Positions 50,311 to 59,604 of a stretch of DNA of 64,000 nt are shown here, piece by piece; positions within the stretch are counted from its first letter, which is position 1; the number at the start of each line of letters is the position of its first letter. The notes under the pieces were generated by a model. The model worked only from the letters and a program-made list of their open reading frames with translations. It searched no databases and was not told where the DNA came from. The position numbers and the translations under genes are program-made. The stretch comes from JASLQO01 sp002327525 (lineage in GTDB: Bacteria; Pseudomonadota; Gammaproteobacteria; Pseudomonadales; Azotimanducaceae). Location of the stretch: positions 124,001 through 188,000 of the forward strand of contig JASLQO010000011.1 of NCBI GenBank assembly GCA_030744435.1, in the 5' to 3' direction.

Positions 50311-51114
50311 ATGAAAACACTCGAGCTCAAAACCAAACGCATGCTTGCACACAGCGAAAACGGCATCGGATGGATGATCTTCAACAACCCTGCGCGTCAC
50401 AACGCCCTGTCGCTGGAGATGTGGCAGGGTATGGCGGGCGTCATGACGGCTTTCGCCGAGGACGACGATGTCCGCGTGGTGATCCTGCGCGGCGCCGGTG
50501 GCAAAGCCTTCGTCTCGGGCGCCGACATTTCCGAATTCGACGACAAACGTGGCAGTGCGGATCAGAAGGCCGAATATGGCCGAATAGCGGGTGCAGGCAG
50601 CAGGGCGCTCGCCACCTTCGATAAACCGGTAATCGGCCTGATCGAAGGTTTTTGCATCGGCGGTGGCCTCGCCACGGCACTGTCGGCGGACATCCGGTTT
50701 GCAACCCCCGATTCGCGTTTCGGCATTCCCGCCGCGAGACTCGGACTCGGCTACGAATACGAGGGTCTCGCCAAACTTATACGCCTCGTGGGCCCGAGCC
50801 GGGCCCGCGACATCATGTTGTCCGCGCGCTTCATGGACGCAACGGAAGCGCTCGACATGGGGCTGATAAATTTCATCGCCGAGCGCGACACGATAGAGGC
50901 ACGGGTTCTCGATTACGCAAAGACCATCGCCGGCAACGCACCGTTGACGGTGAAGGCCGCCAAGGCCGCTGTAAATGTTTGGGAACGTGGCGCCAGAGAA
51001 GACCAAATCGCCGCGGTAGAAGCACTCGTGAACGCCTGTTTCGACAGCAACGATTACAAGGAAGGGCGACGTGCCTTCAAGGAGAAGAGAACCCCAGACT
51101 TCGAGGGTCACTAG
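50311..51114 (+). CDS. enoyl-CoA hydratase/isomerase family protein
   Basis: The 267-residue crotonase has AFVSGADISEFDD and GLIEGFCIGGGLATALSADIRFATPDSRFGIPAARLGLGYEYEGLAKLIRLVG. The second Glu position reads LGYEYEGL, compatible with hydratase activity. The tail EKRTPDFEGH is family-typical. It starts two bases after the CitE-like gene, with GGAGGGAGCGG within reach, and ends with TAG. It may supply or remove an alternative enoyl-CoA in the same pathway. Confidence 0.87.
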   Translation: MKTLELKTKRMLAHSENGIGWMIFNNPARHNALSLEMWQGMAGVMTAFAEDDDVRVVILRGAGGKAFVSGADISEFDDKRGSADQKAEYGRIAGAGSRALATFDKPVIGLIEGFCIGGGLATALSADIRFATPDSRFGIPAARLGLGYEYEGLAKLIRLVGPSRARDIMLSARFMDATEALDMGLINFIAERDTIEARVLDYAKTIAGNAPLTVKAAKAAVNVWERGAREDQIAAVEALVNACFDSNDYKEGRRAFKEKRTPDFEGH

Positions 51115-51252
51115 GCGATCACTCAGGTGATGCACTGCCTGGACCCACCCCGAGGCACGTCGCCGAATACTATTCTCCCAGAACCGGCATCTCGTTACGT
51201 GAAGAGCCTGTGGGCGCGTTGTAAACGATCTGCGAACGTACGGGGGCGCTCT

Positions 51253-53994
51253 TCAGAGTGTGTCCAGCGCCTCACGCGCCTGTTCGAACTCGGGGAATCT
51301 CCCGAGATCGATCGCACGTTGCAATGCCATTTTGGCCAGTGCCGTGGACCCGGATTCCATATGCGCAATGCCGAGGTGGTACTGAATGGTCGCATTGTCC
51401 GGTAGTGACCTGGCACTCTCGGTGAGAATGGATACCGCTTCTCTGCTCATTCCGTTCGCCAGCAGAATCCAGCCGAAGGTATCCGCTACCTCGGCATTGC
51501 CAGGTGCTTTTTCATAAGCCCTGCGCGCCAGTTCCAGTGCGCGTTCGTCACGCCTTTGCATGTACAACCACGCCAGATTGTTGAGGATGACGGGATCGTC
51601 TGTCGGCATCATCTTCTCGAATTGTGCGACCGCATCCTCAGTGTGACCGGCCTGCAGGGCGTTGGTTGCCAGCAACGTCTTCGCGCCCGTATCCGACGAG
51701 TTTCGCACCAACCAGTCACGTAACACGGCATCCCCGCGTTCCCGCTCACCCTGCTGCGTGTACAGTTGCGCCAGACGCAGCGTCGCGTCCCGATGTTCGG
51801 TCTCCGATAGCGCCCGGTAGAGTTGCTCTGCCCGGTCCAGGTTACCCCCGCGCAATTCCAGATCGCCTTCAAGCAGATCGAGCGCAGCACCCGCCCCTCC
51901 CAGCGCACGCACCCGTTCGAGCCGTCTACGAGCGCTGGCCAGCGCGCCCTCCATCACATCGACCTGCAACAGGCCACGCAACGCCTGTATCGGCTCGTCA
52001 CCGGAAAGCTCCAGTGCTCGCGTGAAGTTGCGGCGCGCCAGGGTGAGATTTCCCACACGTACTTGCAGACCGCCCACCGCCAGCGCCAGCGGCGCATTGT
52101 TGTCGGCCTGCGCGAAAGCCTCCTGCAGTTTGCTCACCTGTTCGACTGCGCCAGTAGCGTCTCCGCTGCGCAAGCTGACCTCTGCGCGTAATATCTGAAC
52201 GTCGATGGACCCCGGCGCTATCCTGAGCGCATCTTCCGCGGCCGCTCGTGCCTTCTCCAGATCGTTGCTCAGCACATACAGGCGCAGCAGCGCCACGCGT
52301 GCGGGAATGGACTCGGCATTACCGTCGATCGCCGTGCGCAGATGAATCTCCGCCTGATTCGGTTCTGCGCGTTGCATGGCCATATCCGCCAGACCAAGCA
52401 GGGCGCCGACATTGTTCGCGTCGCGCTCCAGAAGCCCCTCGTAATAGTCCGCTGCACGTTCGCTATCGCCGTCATTCATGGCGAGTGCGGCGAGGTTCTC
52501 GACGGCGGGCAGGTAAAGCGGATCTTTATCCAGCGCCGCCTCGAACGCAGCCCGGGCAGCGACCGTATCGCCTTCACTGAGCGCGATGCTACCTTTCAGG
52601 CTGTAGCCGAGTGCACCGTCTGGATTGCGTGCGAGCATCTGGTCGACCAATTGCTCGGCTGCAACTGTGTCACCATCCTTCAGCCACAACATCACGGACA
52701 GGTATTCACCCTGCAACCGGGCCTCGTTTGATTCACCCAAATGTTCCAGTAACGCTCGTGCTTTCGCATCGTCTCCGGTACCCATCAATCCGAGCGCGAG
52801 TTGGTTGCGGAGCAACTCCGCGTCCGGAGCCAGTTGCACCGCACGCTCGAGCGCCGCGGTTCCTTGTACGAGATCACCGAGCGACATGTACGCAGATCCG
52901 ATCAGAGCAAGCACTTCCGGATCCTGGTTGTCGAGCGTGATCGGTTCGAGCGTGCGCACCACGGCCAAAAAATCCCTGCGCGCCATGTGCGTGGATGCAA
53001 GCAACTTGCGAGCCTGTGCCTGTTGCGGATTGCCATCCAGGAAGCGGGTGAGGTTTTTCTCGGCGCTCGCATAGCGGCCCTGGCGATACTGCAGGAGTCC
53101 CACCAGATAGCGTGCAGGCGCATGATTCGGATCAGCTCGCAGCACGTTGTCCAGCGATTTCTCCGCCACCTCGTCATCCCCTTGTTCGTACGCCACAAGA
53201 CCCTTCAGGTACTGTGCGGCGCTTTGCCGGGATGCCTTGCCCACGATTTCGTCGATGAGCCGGCGTGCGGTCTCCAGATCGGCTTCCGCGAGATAACTGC
53301 GTACGATGCGCAGGCGCGCTGCCATACGACCGCCGGGAAGTCCTCGTGCCACCTCAAAAGAGCGCCGCGCTTCGCTCGCATCGCCCTGGGCCAGATAGAA
53401 ATCACCGCGCCTCAGCCATGCATCCCTGTCCCATTTGTCCATCTCCACGGCACGATCGAAATAGCTGCCTGCCCTGTCGAGGTCACCCTGACTCCATGCG
53501 ATGGTGGCAAGACCGACGTGGGCTCGCGGTAGCGAAAGTGAGCGCTGATACCACTTTTGCGCAAGAGCCGGCTCATCCGCCACGAAGTAGGCATCGGCCA
53601 GTACCAGCGCGAAGGGGGCCGTAAGTGCGGACTGGTCGGCCAGTTCACCGATCACCTCCTGATAACGGCCCATGCGTACCTTGCTTTGCAGCCACCCGGC
53701 ACGCACCTCGTCATCGTCCAGTCCCAGATCCAGGGCCTTCTGGTATTCCAGGAGTGCCTGGGGATACTCGTTCAGCTGAAATCGAACATGCCCTAGCAGT
53801 AAATGCGCCTGCGCATGCTCATCCTGCTTGTTGATGGCATTTTTCAGCTCGATGGTGGCTGAGTCCAGATCACGCTCGGCGTACAAGACCCGGGCCTGCT
53901 CGAAATGTTCCTCCGCTGTGGTGCCGTCGCACGCCGCAAGAACCAGAATCAGCGTGATGTACAATCCATGTCGAATCCACGCGATGTCACGCAT
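51253..53994 (-). CDS. TPR-repeat lipoprotein, PrsT-like
   Basis: The 913-residue protein has a lipoprotein signal (LYITLILVLAAC with Cys22) and then some 25 tandem tetratricopeptide repeats (for example AHLLLGHVRFQLNEYPQALLEYQKAL) to the end. Length, lipobox and repeat layout fit the PEP-CTERM-associated TPR lipoprotein PrsT. These are thought to sit on the inner face of the outer membrane and scaffold envelope polymer export. No exosortase gene is in the window. It lies 67 bases downstream of the Ig-array gene and may share its transcript. Confidence 0.78.
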   Translation of the reverse strand: MRDIAWIRHGLYITLILVLAACDGTTAEEHFEQARVLYAERDLDSATIELKNAINKQDEHAQAHLLLGHVRFQLNEYPQALLEYQKALDLGLDDDEVRAGWLQSKVRMGRYQEVIGELADQSALTAPFALVLADAYFVADEPALAQKWYQRSLSLPRAHVGLATIAWSQGDLDRAGSYFDRAVEMDKWDRDAWLRRGDFYLAQGDASEARRSFEVARGLPGGRMAARLRIVRSYLAEADLETARRLIDEIVGKASRQSAAQYLKGLVAYEQGDDEVAEKSLDNVLRADPNHAPARYLVGLLQYRQGRYASAEKNLTRFLDGNPQQAQARKLLASTHMARRDFLAVVRTLEPITLDNQDPEVLALIGSAYMSLGDLVQGTAALERAVQLAPDAELLRNQLALGLMGTGDDAKARALLEHLGESNEARLQGEYLSVMLWLKDGDTVAAEQLVDQMLARNPDGALGYSLKGSIALSEGDTVAARAAFEAALDKDPLYLPAVENLAALAMNDGDSERAADYYEGLLERDANNVGALLGLADMAMQRAEPNQAEIHLRTAIDGNAESIPARVALLRLYVLSNDLEKARAAAEDALRIAPGSIDVQILRAEVSLRSGDATGAVEQVSKLQEAFAQADNNAPLALAVGGLQVRVGNLTLARRNFTRALELSGDEPIQALRGLLQVDVMEGALASARRRLERVRALGGAGAALDLLEGDLELRGGNLDRAEQLYRALSETEHRDATLRLAQLYTQQGERERGDAVLRDWLVRNSSDTGAKTLLATNALQAGHTEDAVAQFEKMMPTDDPVILNNLAWLYMQRRDERALELARRAYEKAPGNAEVADTFGWILLANGMSREAVSILTESARSLPDNATIQYHLGIAHMESGSTALAKMALQRAIDLGRFPEFEQAREALDTL

Positions 53995-54061
53995 GGCAGC
54001 TCCTTTGATTACTCAAGTGTCGATTTTAGCGCCTGCCCTGCGTCAAGACAGTTCCGATTCT

Positions 54062-56458
54062 TTACGGTGCGACTTTCGTCACAATATTGGAACGTTCGCT
54101 TTCATCCCCGTTGCTATCATATGCGGTCATCGCAACGTGCCAGGTGCCGGATACCAGCGGCAATAGCCATTCGGTTGCCGTTTGGTCGTTCACCTTCACC
54201 GAAAATGTGAATTTGCCCACTTTCTTGCCGTAATGGATACGGTACCCAGCGAGATCTTTCAGCCGGGTGCCGTTGGTGTTCTTCGTCGGTGCCTGCCACT
54301 TGAGCACCACGTCGCTTCGCACCGAAACCGTAACCATCTTAATCACGTGCTTTTCATTCCTCGAGCACGAAATGGAGAACGTGGTCTTCTCGTCGATTCC
54401 CTTCACAATACGTGTACCCGAAGTTCCGATACCACCGGCCCATCCCCCGCTGGTCTGGCAGGCCGCTGCATTCTGAGTTTGCCAGGACAGCGTGACCGCG
54501 CCACCGGCAGACACCGTTTTCTTGCTCACGCTAAAGGTCACCGTCGGATCCGGTACGTGGTTGCCCCCACCACCACCGTCGTCACCACCTCCGGAACCGT
54601 CTGCGACGGCCGTGATGAATACGGATCGAAGCACCTCCCCGCCTGGTCCCGTACATCTCAAGGCAAATGTCGTATTCTCCTGGATGTTACCAATCCACTG
54701 GGAACCACTGGTCACTCTCCGGCCTTTCCAGCCACCCTCGGCGGCACACGCCTGCGTGTGCTGGCTGGTCCACGACAACCGTACCCCCTTGCCGACCAGA
54801 ACCTTGGTCTTACTGGCTCCGAAGGTCAGCACCGGTTTCTGAACATCCGGCTTGCTGACTCGGACATGTACTTCTTCCGTGACCGAGCCACCCGACCCGG
54901 AACAGGTGAGTTCGAAAGTTACAGTGCCTGCCTCGACGAGCTTTGAAGATTGCATCGAACCACTCGGGTTCCTGGCCCCGGACCAGGCACCCGCTGCACG
55001 GCATTCCGAAGCGTTGGAGGCTTGCCACGCAATTCGGGTACGTTCGCCGATGATGATATCGTCCGGTGTAGCGGTGAGCGTGACGCGCGGCAGAGGATCC
55101 GGCTCCTCCACCTCCACGTGCACTTTCTGAGCCACGGCTCCGCCAAGACCCGTACACTTCAGCCAGAAAGTAGAGTGTTTTTCCGCTGCTGCCACCACGA
55201 AGGAACCCTCCGCAGGACGGGTCCCGTCCCAGTCTCCTTCCGACCAGCAGCGCTCCGTGTTCATACTCGACCAGGACAACGTTACCGACATCCCGCTTTT
55301 CACTCTGCTCTGGGACGCGGAGAGCTCGATAGAGGGTGGCATCGCATCTTCCTGATCTCCATCGCGCGCGACTATATCCGCCACGACGGATTGCTCCGCA
55401 AGCGCTACGCTATCGACGACGTCGGCTAATGCTCTCGCGGTCACAGTCAGGTGTTCGTCGACAAGTCTGCGCGCATTCATGACCGTGGCACGGTCCAACA
55501 AGATTGCAAACGTAGCGAGCGCATGCTCGTCGACAACGCCCTGTAGTAACAACAGTGCGCGCGAGGTCTGATCGATGAGAGCCTGGTTGACAGGCACGTC
55601 AGTCACCGATACCGAGGTTGCGCTGGGAAGAACCGTTCTGATACTGCTATCCATACGCTCGGTTGCATCCGACCCATCCACGGACAGACGACCAGCCAGT
55701 ACCTCGAGAAGCACCTGCGCCTGCGCGGTGCGGAACACAGCATACGTGCTCGCATCGGCACCGGATGGAGGCCGACCGGCCAGCGCACAACCTACGATAC
55801 TCAACACGTCGTCCATCGGTAAGGCCGCACCACCACGAATCAGCGCGGCGTGGGAGCGGCGCACAGCTTCGCCAAGGGCCTCGTTGGACAATACGATCGT
55901 CGCGATGTTGCTGGCCGAAACGGGATCCGTCATGGGGTGCTCAATGACGGTTTCATCCAGCCCCATGCTCATCGAGGAGAGTACCGTGTCCATTGCGGCA
56001 TCGAATTTATTGCTGGAGAGACCGTCATTGCATTCCGCGGTGCGCACTATCAGTGTGGAAAGCGGAGAGACGTTGACCGTCTGTGCTCCTTCGGCGTGCA
56101 CCACACCGACCATCGTGAACTCCGGTGCCCGATTCGTAACGAGATCCGTACCACCGGTTGACGTGATCAGTACCGGAAGAGGTGTTCCGGATGGAATGTC
56201 GATGGAGTAGTTGGCGAGTACGTCGCTCTCGCCAGAGACGACCGTCCGATTCTGCGCATCTGTCGCCACCACATCAGCACCGACTACCGGACCGTCGCCG
56301 ATGCTGCCGGATGCAGTGAAGGTCTGTGGCGGTGGAGGTTGTTGCACAGGTCCACTACTGCTCCCATTATCACCGCCCCCGCCATCAGTGGCCGCGAACC
56401 AGGTCGCCAGTAGTGCCAGCACGTACTGACTGAAGTTGTACGATAGCCCAAAGCTCAT
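54062..56458 (-). CDS. Ig-like/FN3 repeat surface protein
   Basis: The 798-residue protein has a weak N-terminal hydrophobic segment (YVLALLATWFAA), a Gly/Pro-rich linker and a first beta domain (TASGSIGDGPVVGADVVATD). A helical domain follows to about 380, then four Ig-like repeats of about 85 residues. Each repeat has a TLSW-type strand and a Cys pair (WSSMNTERCW...FWLKCTG, IAWQASNASEC...FELTCSG and so on). It ends in a fibronectin-III-like module (LAGYRIHYGKKVG...TWHVAMTAYD). It is probably an exported adhesin or matrix protein. ATG 56458 has a GGAGAGAC site; the TTG before it is unlikely. Confidence 0.72.
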   Translation of the reverse strand: MSFGLSYNFSQYVLALLATWFAATDGGGGDNGSSSGPVQQPPPPQTFTASGSIGDGPVVGADVVATDAQNRTVVSGESDVLANYSIDIPSGTPLPVLITSTGGTDLVTNRAPEFTMVGVVHAEGAQTVNVSPLSTLIVRTAECNDGLSSNKFDAAMDTVLSSMSMGLDETVIEHPMTDPVSASNIATIVLSNEALGEAVRRSHAALIRGGAALPMDDVLSIVGCALAGRPPSGADASTYAVFRTAQAQVLLEVLAGRLSVDGSDATERMDSSIRTVLPSATSVSVTDVPVNQALIDQTSRALLLLQGVVDEHALATFAILLDRATVMNARRLVDEHLTVTARALADVVDSVALAEQSVVADIVARDGDQEDAMPPSIELSASQSRVKSGMSVTLSWSSMNTERCWSEGDWDGTRPAEGSFVVAAAEKHSTFWLKCTGLGGAVAQKVHVEVEEPDPLPRVTLTATPDDIIIGERTRIAWQASNASECRAAGAWSGARNPSGSMQSSKLVEAGTVTFELTCSGSGGSVTEEVHVRVSKPDVQKPVLTFGASKTKVLVGKGVRLSWTSQHTQACAAEGGWKGRRVTSGSQWIGNIQENTTFALRCTGPGGEVLRSVFITAVADGSGGGDDGGGGGNHVPDPTVTFSVSKKTVSAGGAVTLSWQTQNAAACQTSGGWAGGIGTSGTRIVKGIDEKTTFSISCSRNEKHVIKMVTVSVRSDVVLKWQAPTKNTNGTRLKDLAGYRIHYGKKVGKFTFSVKVNDQTATEWLLPLVSGTWHVAMTAYDSNGDESERSNIVTKVAP

Positions 56459-56521
56459 CAATGTCTCTCCGACTAACTGTTGCTACAGTCGAGGAACGCT
56501 TCAGATAGTGTGTGTGGTTAT

Positions 56522-56551
56522 GCTCATGAAGCCCGCGCTCATGAAGCCCGC
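56522..56551 (+). repeat. two tandem 15-bp copies
   Basis: GCTCATGAAGCCCGC occurs twice back to back in the 277-base gap between the Ig-array gene and HupE copy 2. The rest of the gap (56459-56735) shows no gene, hairpin or element I can support. The repeat may be a simple slippage duplication. Confidence 0.6.
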
Positions 56552-56735
56552 CCCGTTAGGAGAACGAGTGTATGTAAGCGGCTTGTAAAACCTGTGAGGA
56601 AGTCCACAAACGCGGCCCAAAAGCCTCGGACTGTGAGCAGGTTCACGAAACACACGAGCACTCGGTGAGCGCTCAGTGAAAGGAAGTCAGGAGACCACGG
56701 CCGCAGGAATGCGAATAGGGCGGATCAGACGAGGA

Positions 56736-57923
56736 TCACGCCGATAAACGGATCACGAACCAGTACGTACCGAGCGTGATGCAGGTGGCACTCCCCCAGG
56801 CAGCCAATGCCGGTAAGTGACGCGCCATACGCCCGCTGCGCGCGAGAACCCAGGCCCCCGTCATCGCAAGCCCTGCAACCGCAAATTGACCAACCTCGAC
56901 CCCGACATTGAAACCGGCAAGTGCTGCGACCAGACGATCTTCAGGCACACCGATCTCCAGCAGGCTGCCAGCGAAACCGAAGCCGTGAATGACACCGAAA
57001 GCCACTGTCAGCAACCAGTGCCAACCAAACCGAAATGTTCCGCGGGAAAGATATAGGTAACCGGCCGTTAGTAGAGATAGTCCAACCAAGATCATGCCCG
57101 TCAGTTGCGCCCAAGCAGTTACGGCGATCACAAGCGCGACAACTGCCGCCACCAGCCACCAGAGGTTGCGTGGACCACTGAAGAACTCACATCCCACCAG
57201 TACAATGGTGAACCCAATGAGCGCCTCGATGACTGTGCCGTTCGCTCCTACCCAGCCAAGCACAGCGCCCGTCAGCGATAGAGAATGGCCGAGCGTAAAT
57301 CCGGTCATCATCCACAGCAGTGTCAACAGAGATGAACGATGGCGAATTCGAACAACCAATAGCAACACTCCCAGAAACGCCAGATGATCGAATCCAAACG
57401 CGATGTGCTCGACACCAATCGCGAGGTATCCCCAGCCAACCTCCCACTGAGAGCGGCGCTCGCTGTCAAAATGCAATTCCCGCACATCCGTCGACAGCAG
57501 GCCTTCCACTCCTACCGCCTCACCACGCATGAACCGTGCGCTGTGCGCGTGGCGCGGATCCGGGCCGAAGATCGCGTCAATCCGTATGCCGGCAACCTCG
57601 CTGCAGCGCCACGTCATCGCTATCTGTAAAAACCCCGCGCGTTGCAGCTGCCGCACGCGCGGTGCCGAGGTGGCTTCACAGCTCCCGATCGGGGTCAGGC
57701 CTGCCACAACGTGCCGGGCCACCTCTGCCTCGGGATCGCCGCCCGCACCCGGGAGATCGTCCGCCAGCATGCGCAACGATGCCGTAGGCAGGTGAAACAA
57801 CCCCGTGAGCTCCTCCCCCTCCAGGCGCCACACCGAATAGGATTGCCCCATGGTATGCGCCGTGGCCGCGCAGGGCGCCAACACCGTCATCCACAATACC
57901 ATCGCCGCGGTCCGCGCCGTCAC
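56736..57923 (-). CDS. HupE/UreJ-family membrane protein (copy 2)
   Basis: The 395-residue protein has a signal peptide (AMVLWMTVLAPCAATAHT), an exported domain of about 150 residues, then a helical bundle. The bundle carries IGVEHIAFGFDHLAFLG, TGFTLGHSLSLTGAV and GVIHGFGFAGSLLEIGVPEDRLVAALAGFNVGVEVGQ, the same motifs as copy 1 at 7715, though overall sequence is well diverged. Start GTG 57923 overlaps the parvulin stop by four bases, exactly as in the first cassette. Metal transport is possible for the family but unproven. Confidence 0.82.
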   Translation of the reverse strand: MTARTAAMVLWMTVLAPCAATAHTMGQSYSVWRLEGEELTGLFHLPTASLRMLADDLPGAGGDPEAEVARHVVAGLTPIGSCEATSAPRVRQLQRAGFLQIAMTWRCSEVAGIRIDAIFGPDPRHAHSARFMRGEAVGVEGLLSTDVRELHFDSERRSQWEVGWGYLAIGVEHIAFGFDHLAFLGVLLLVVRIRHRSSLLTLLWMMTGFTLGHSLSLTGAVLGWVGANGTVIEALIGFTIVLVGCEFFSGPRNLWWLVAAVVALVIAVTAWAQLTGMILVGLSLLTAGYLYLSRGTFRFGWHWLLTVAFGVIHGFGFAGSLLEIGVPEDRLVAALAGFNVGVEVGQFAVAGLAMTGAWVLARSGRMARHLPALAAWGSATCITLGTYWFVIRLSA

Positions 57924-58860
57924 TGGGCCACCTCATCAGAATCTGCGAGCTCCGTGTATCGAATGTCCGCCCTGGCACGCAGCCATTCCAGATAGGCTCT
58001 CAGTGAAGCCCGGTCTAGCTCACGCCGATACTCCGACACGACGCGCTTGCGAACATCATCGTATGCAAGCGGAGCACCATCAATACGACGAACGACGCGG
58101 AGTACGTAGAGGTTCTGCCCAACTTCCACTGGTTTCGATATCTGACCATCGGCCAGCCCCATCGCGGCCCGCAGCAGCGATGGGCCGATATGCTGGTTGA
58201 GCTGCCTCGGGATTAGCGCAACCTCCGGCATCAAGACGAGGTCTTCATCACCCAGCCGGGCTCGTACAATCGCAAATGCCTCACCCTGCAGGAGCTGCTG
58301 GTACGCACGCGCGGATCTCAGACGAGCCTCTTCGCGGCCATGTTCGTGTCCACTGAACAGAATCCGCTCCACCTGCAGAGCGTCGGGGGAAGAAAAACGC
58401 CCCGGATTGGTCTCGAAGTAGCCTCGCAGCTCATCTTCCGTGGGTTCGACTCCCAGGTTTTCGGCAACTACAACTTGCGTCACCGCCTGCAGCAGCGTAC
58501 TGCGAGCGCCATTGTGCTGACGCGCCAGGTCGAGTTCCAGGCCGCGCTGAATCAACAGCTCCTCATCGACCACCCGAGTGATGGCGGTGGCCACATCGGC
58601 GCCGCGTGCTAGCATCGCCTCGTAGTGTCCCCGCCCGATGGCAACCCCGTCACCACCGCCACCACCGCGCCGTTTTCTGCGTCCTCGACTGAATCCGCAG
58701 GCCCACGGCCCGCGCCCGATTCCAGGATCTGCCACAACGCGATGGCCACACCGGCCACCACGGCAGCGCCCGCCAGCCAGCCGCGAGGCGTGGTAGTATC
58801 GGGAACTTCGCGCTTCGCGCCAGCTGACCGTACGTAGGAGTTTGGAGAGTGTCCCTTCAA
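57920..58860 (-). pseudogene. parvulin-type peptidyl-prolyl isomerase (copy 2), frameshifted near the N-terminus
   Basis: The C-terminal 235 residues are a good parvulin (DGVAIGRGHYEAMLARGADVATAITRVVDEELLIQRGLEL...YVLRVVRRIDGAPLAYDDV). The expected membrane anchor lies in another frame upstream (GWLAGAAVVAGVAIALWQIL...GAVVAVV). The two join at a GGT/GTG-rich stretch around 58640-58665, where one base seems lost. The 5' limit is unclear: no ATG is seen, and a TTG at 58860 would overlap the divergent gene. As read, translation of the anchor frame ends at 58609. Confidence 0.7.
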
Positions 58861-59604
58861 GCCATAACTGCCAGTGTTCTTGTTATCGGCAATGAAATCT
58901 TGTCTGGCCGCACACAGGATATCAACCTCAACCACATCGCGACGACCCTGGGAGAATGGGGTATACAGGTGAGAGAAGCCCGGGTCGTGGCTGACATCGA
59001 GGAAGAGATCGTCGCCGCCGTCAACGAACTGCGCAGCCGCTACGACTATTTGTTCACGACCGGCGGCATCGGCCCGACCCATGACGACATCACCGCCGAG
59101 TGTATCGCAAAGGCATTCGACGAACCGCTGGTCGAGCACCCGATAATCGCCAAACTCATCCGCGCACGCCCCGCGCCGGATGACATCATGGAATCGCGTC
59201 TGCGCATGGCACGGATCCCACAAAGTGCGAAGTTGGTGGATAACGCCACAGGCGGTCCACCCGGATTTCGTGTGGACAATGTCTTCGTGATGGCGGGTAT
59301 TCCCGCGGTAATGCAGGCGATGTTGGCCTCACTCGACGGCAAGCTGAAATCGGGTCCTGTGGTACGCAGCCGTTCCGTCACCGCCTATCTCGGCGAAAGT
59401 CAGATCGCTGCAAAACTCGGCGAGATCCAGGACGACTTTCCGGACGTGGATCTCGGAAGCTACCCGTTTTTCCAGAAAGATCGCTACGGTACGTCCCTGG
59501 TCATGCGAGGGACAGACGAGGCCCAGCTCGACGCCATGCTGGAAGCGGTGAAGGAAGCCATAGTCTCCTCTGGTGAAAACCCCCACGACATTCAGAGGGG
59601 GTGA
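58849..59604 (+). CDS. CinA-N/MoaB-like molybdopterin-binding domain protein
   Basis: The 251-residue protein has ASVLVIGNEILSGRTQDINLNHIATTL, LFTTGGIGPTHDDITAECIAKAF, GGPPGFRVDNVFVMAGIPAVMQAML and a C-terminal ferredoxin-like region. This is the COG1058 form without the CinA deamidase domain. Related domains bind molybdopterin or hydrolyse ADP-ribose-type nucleotides; the role of stand-alone proteins is uncertain. GTG 58849 is preceded by AGGAGTTTGGAGAG. It runs into the TraB/GumN gene with a four-base overlap. Confidence 0.85.
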   Translation: MSLQAITASVLVIGNEILSGRTQDINLNHIATTLGEWGIQVREARVVADIEEEIVAAVNELRSRYDYLFTTGGIGPTHDDITAECIAKAFDEPLVEHPIIAKLIRARPAPDDIMESRLRMARIPQSAKLVDNATGGPPGFRVDNVFVMAGIPAVMQAMLASLDGKLKSGPVVRSRSVTAYLGESQIAAKLGEIQDDFPDVDLGSYPFFQKDRYGTSLVMRGTDEAQLDAMLEAVKEAIVSSGENPHDIQRG

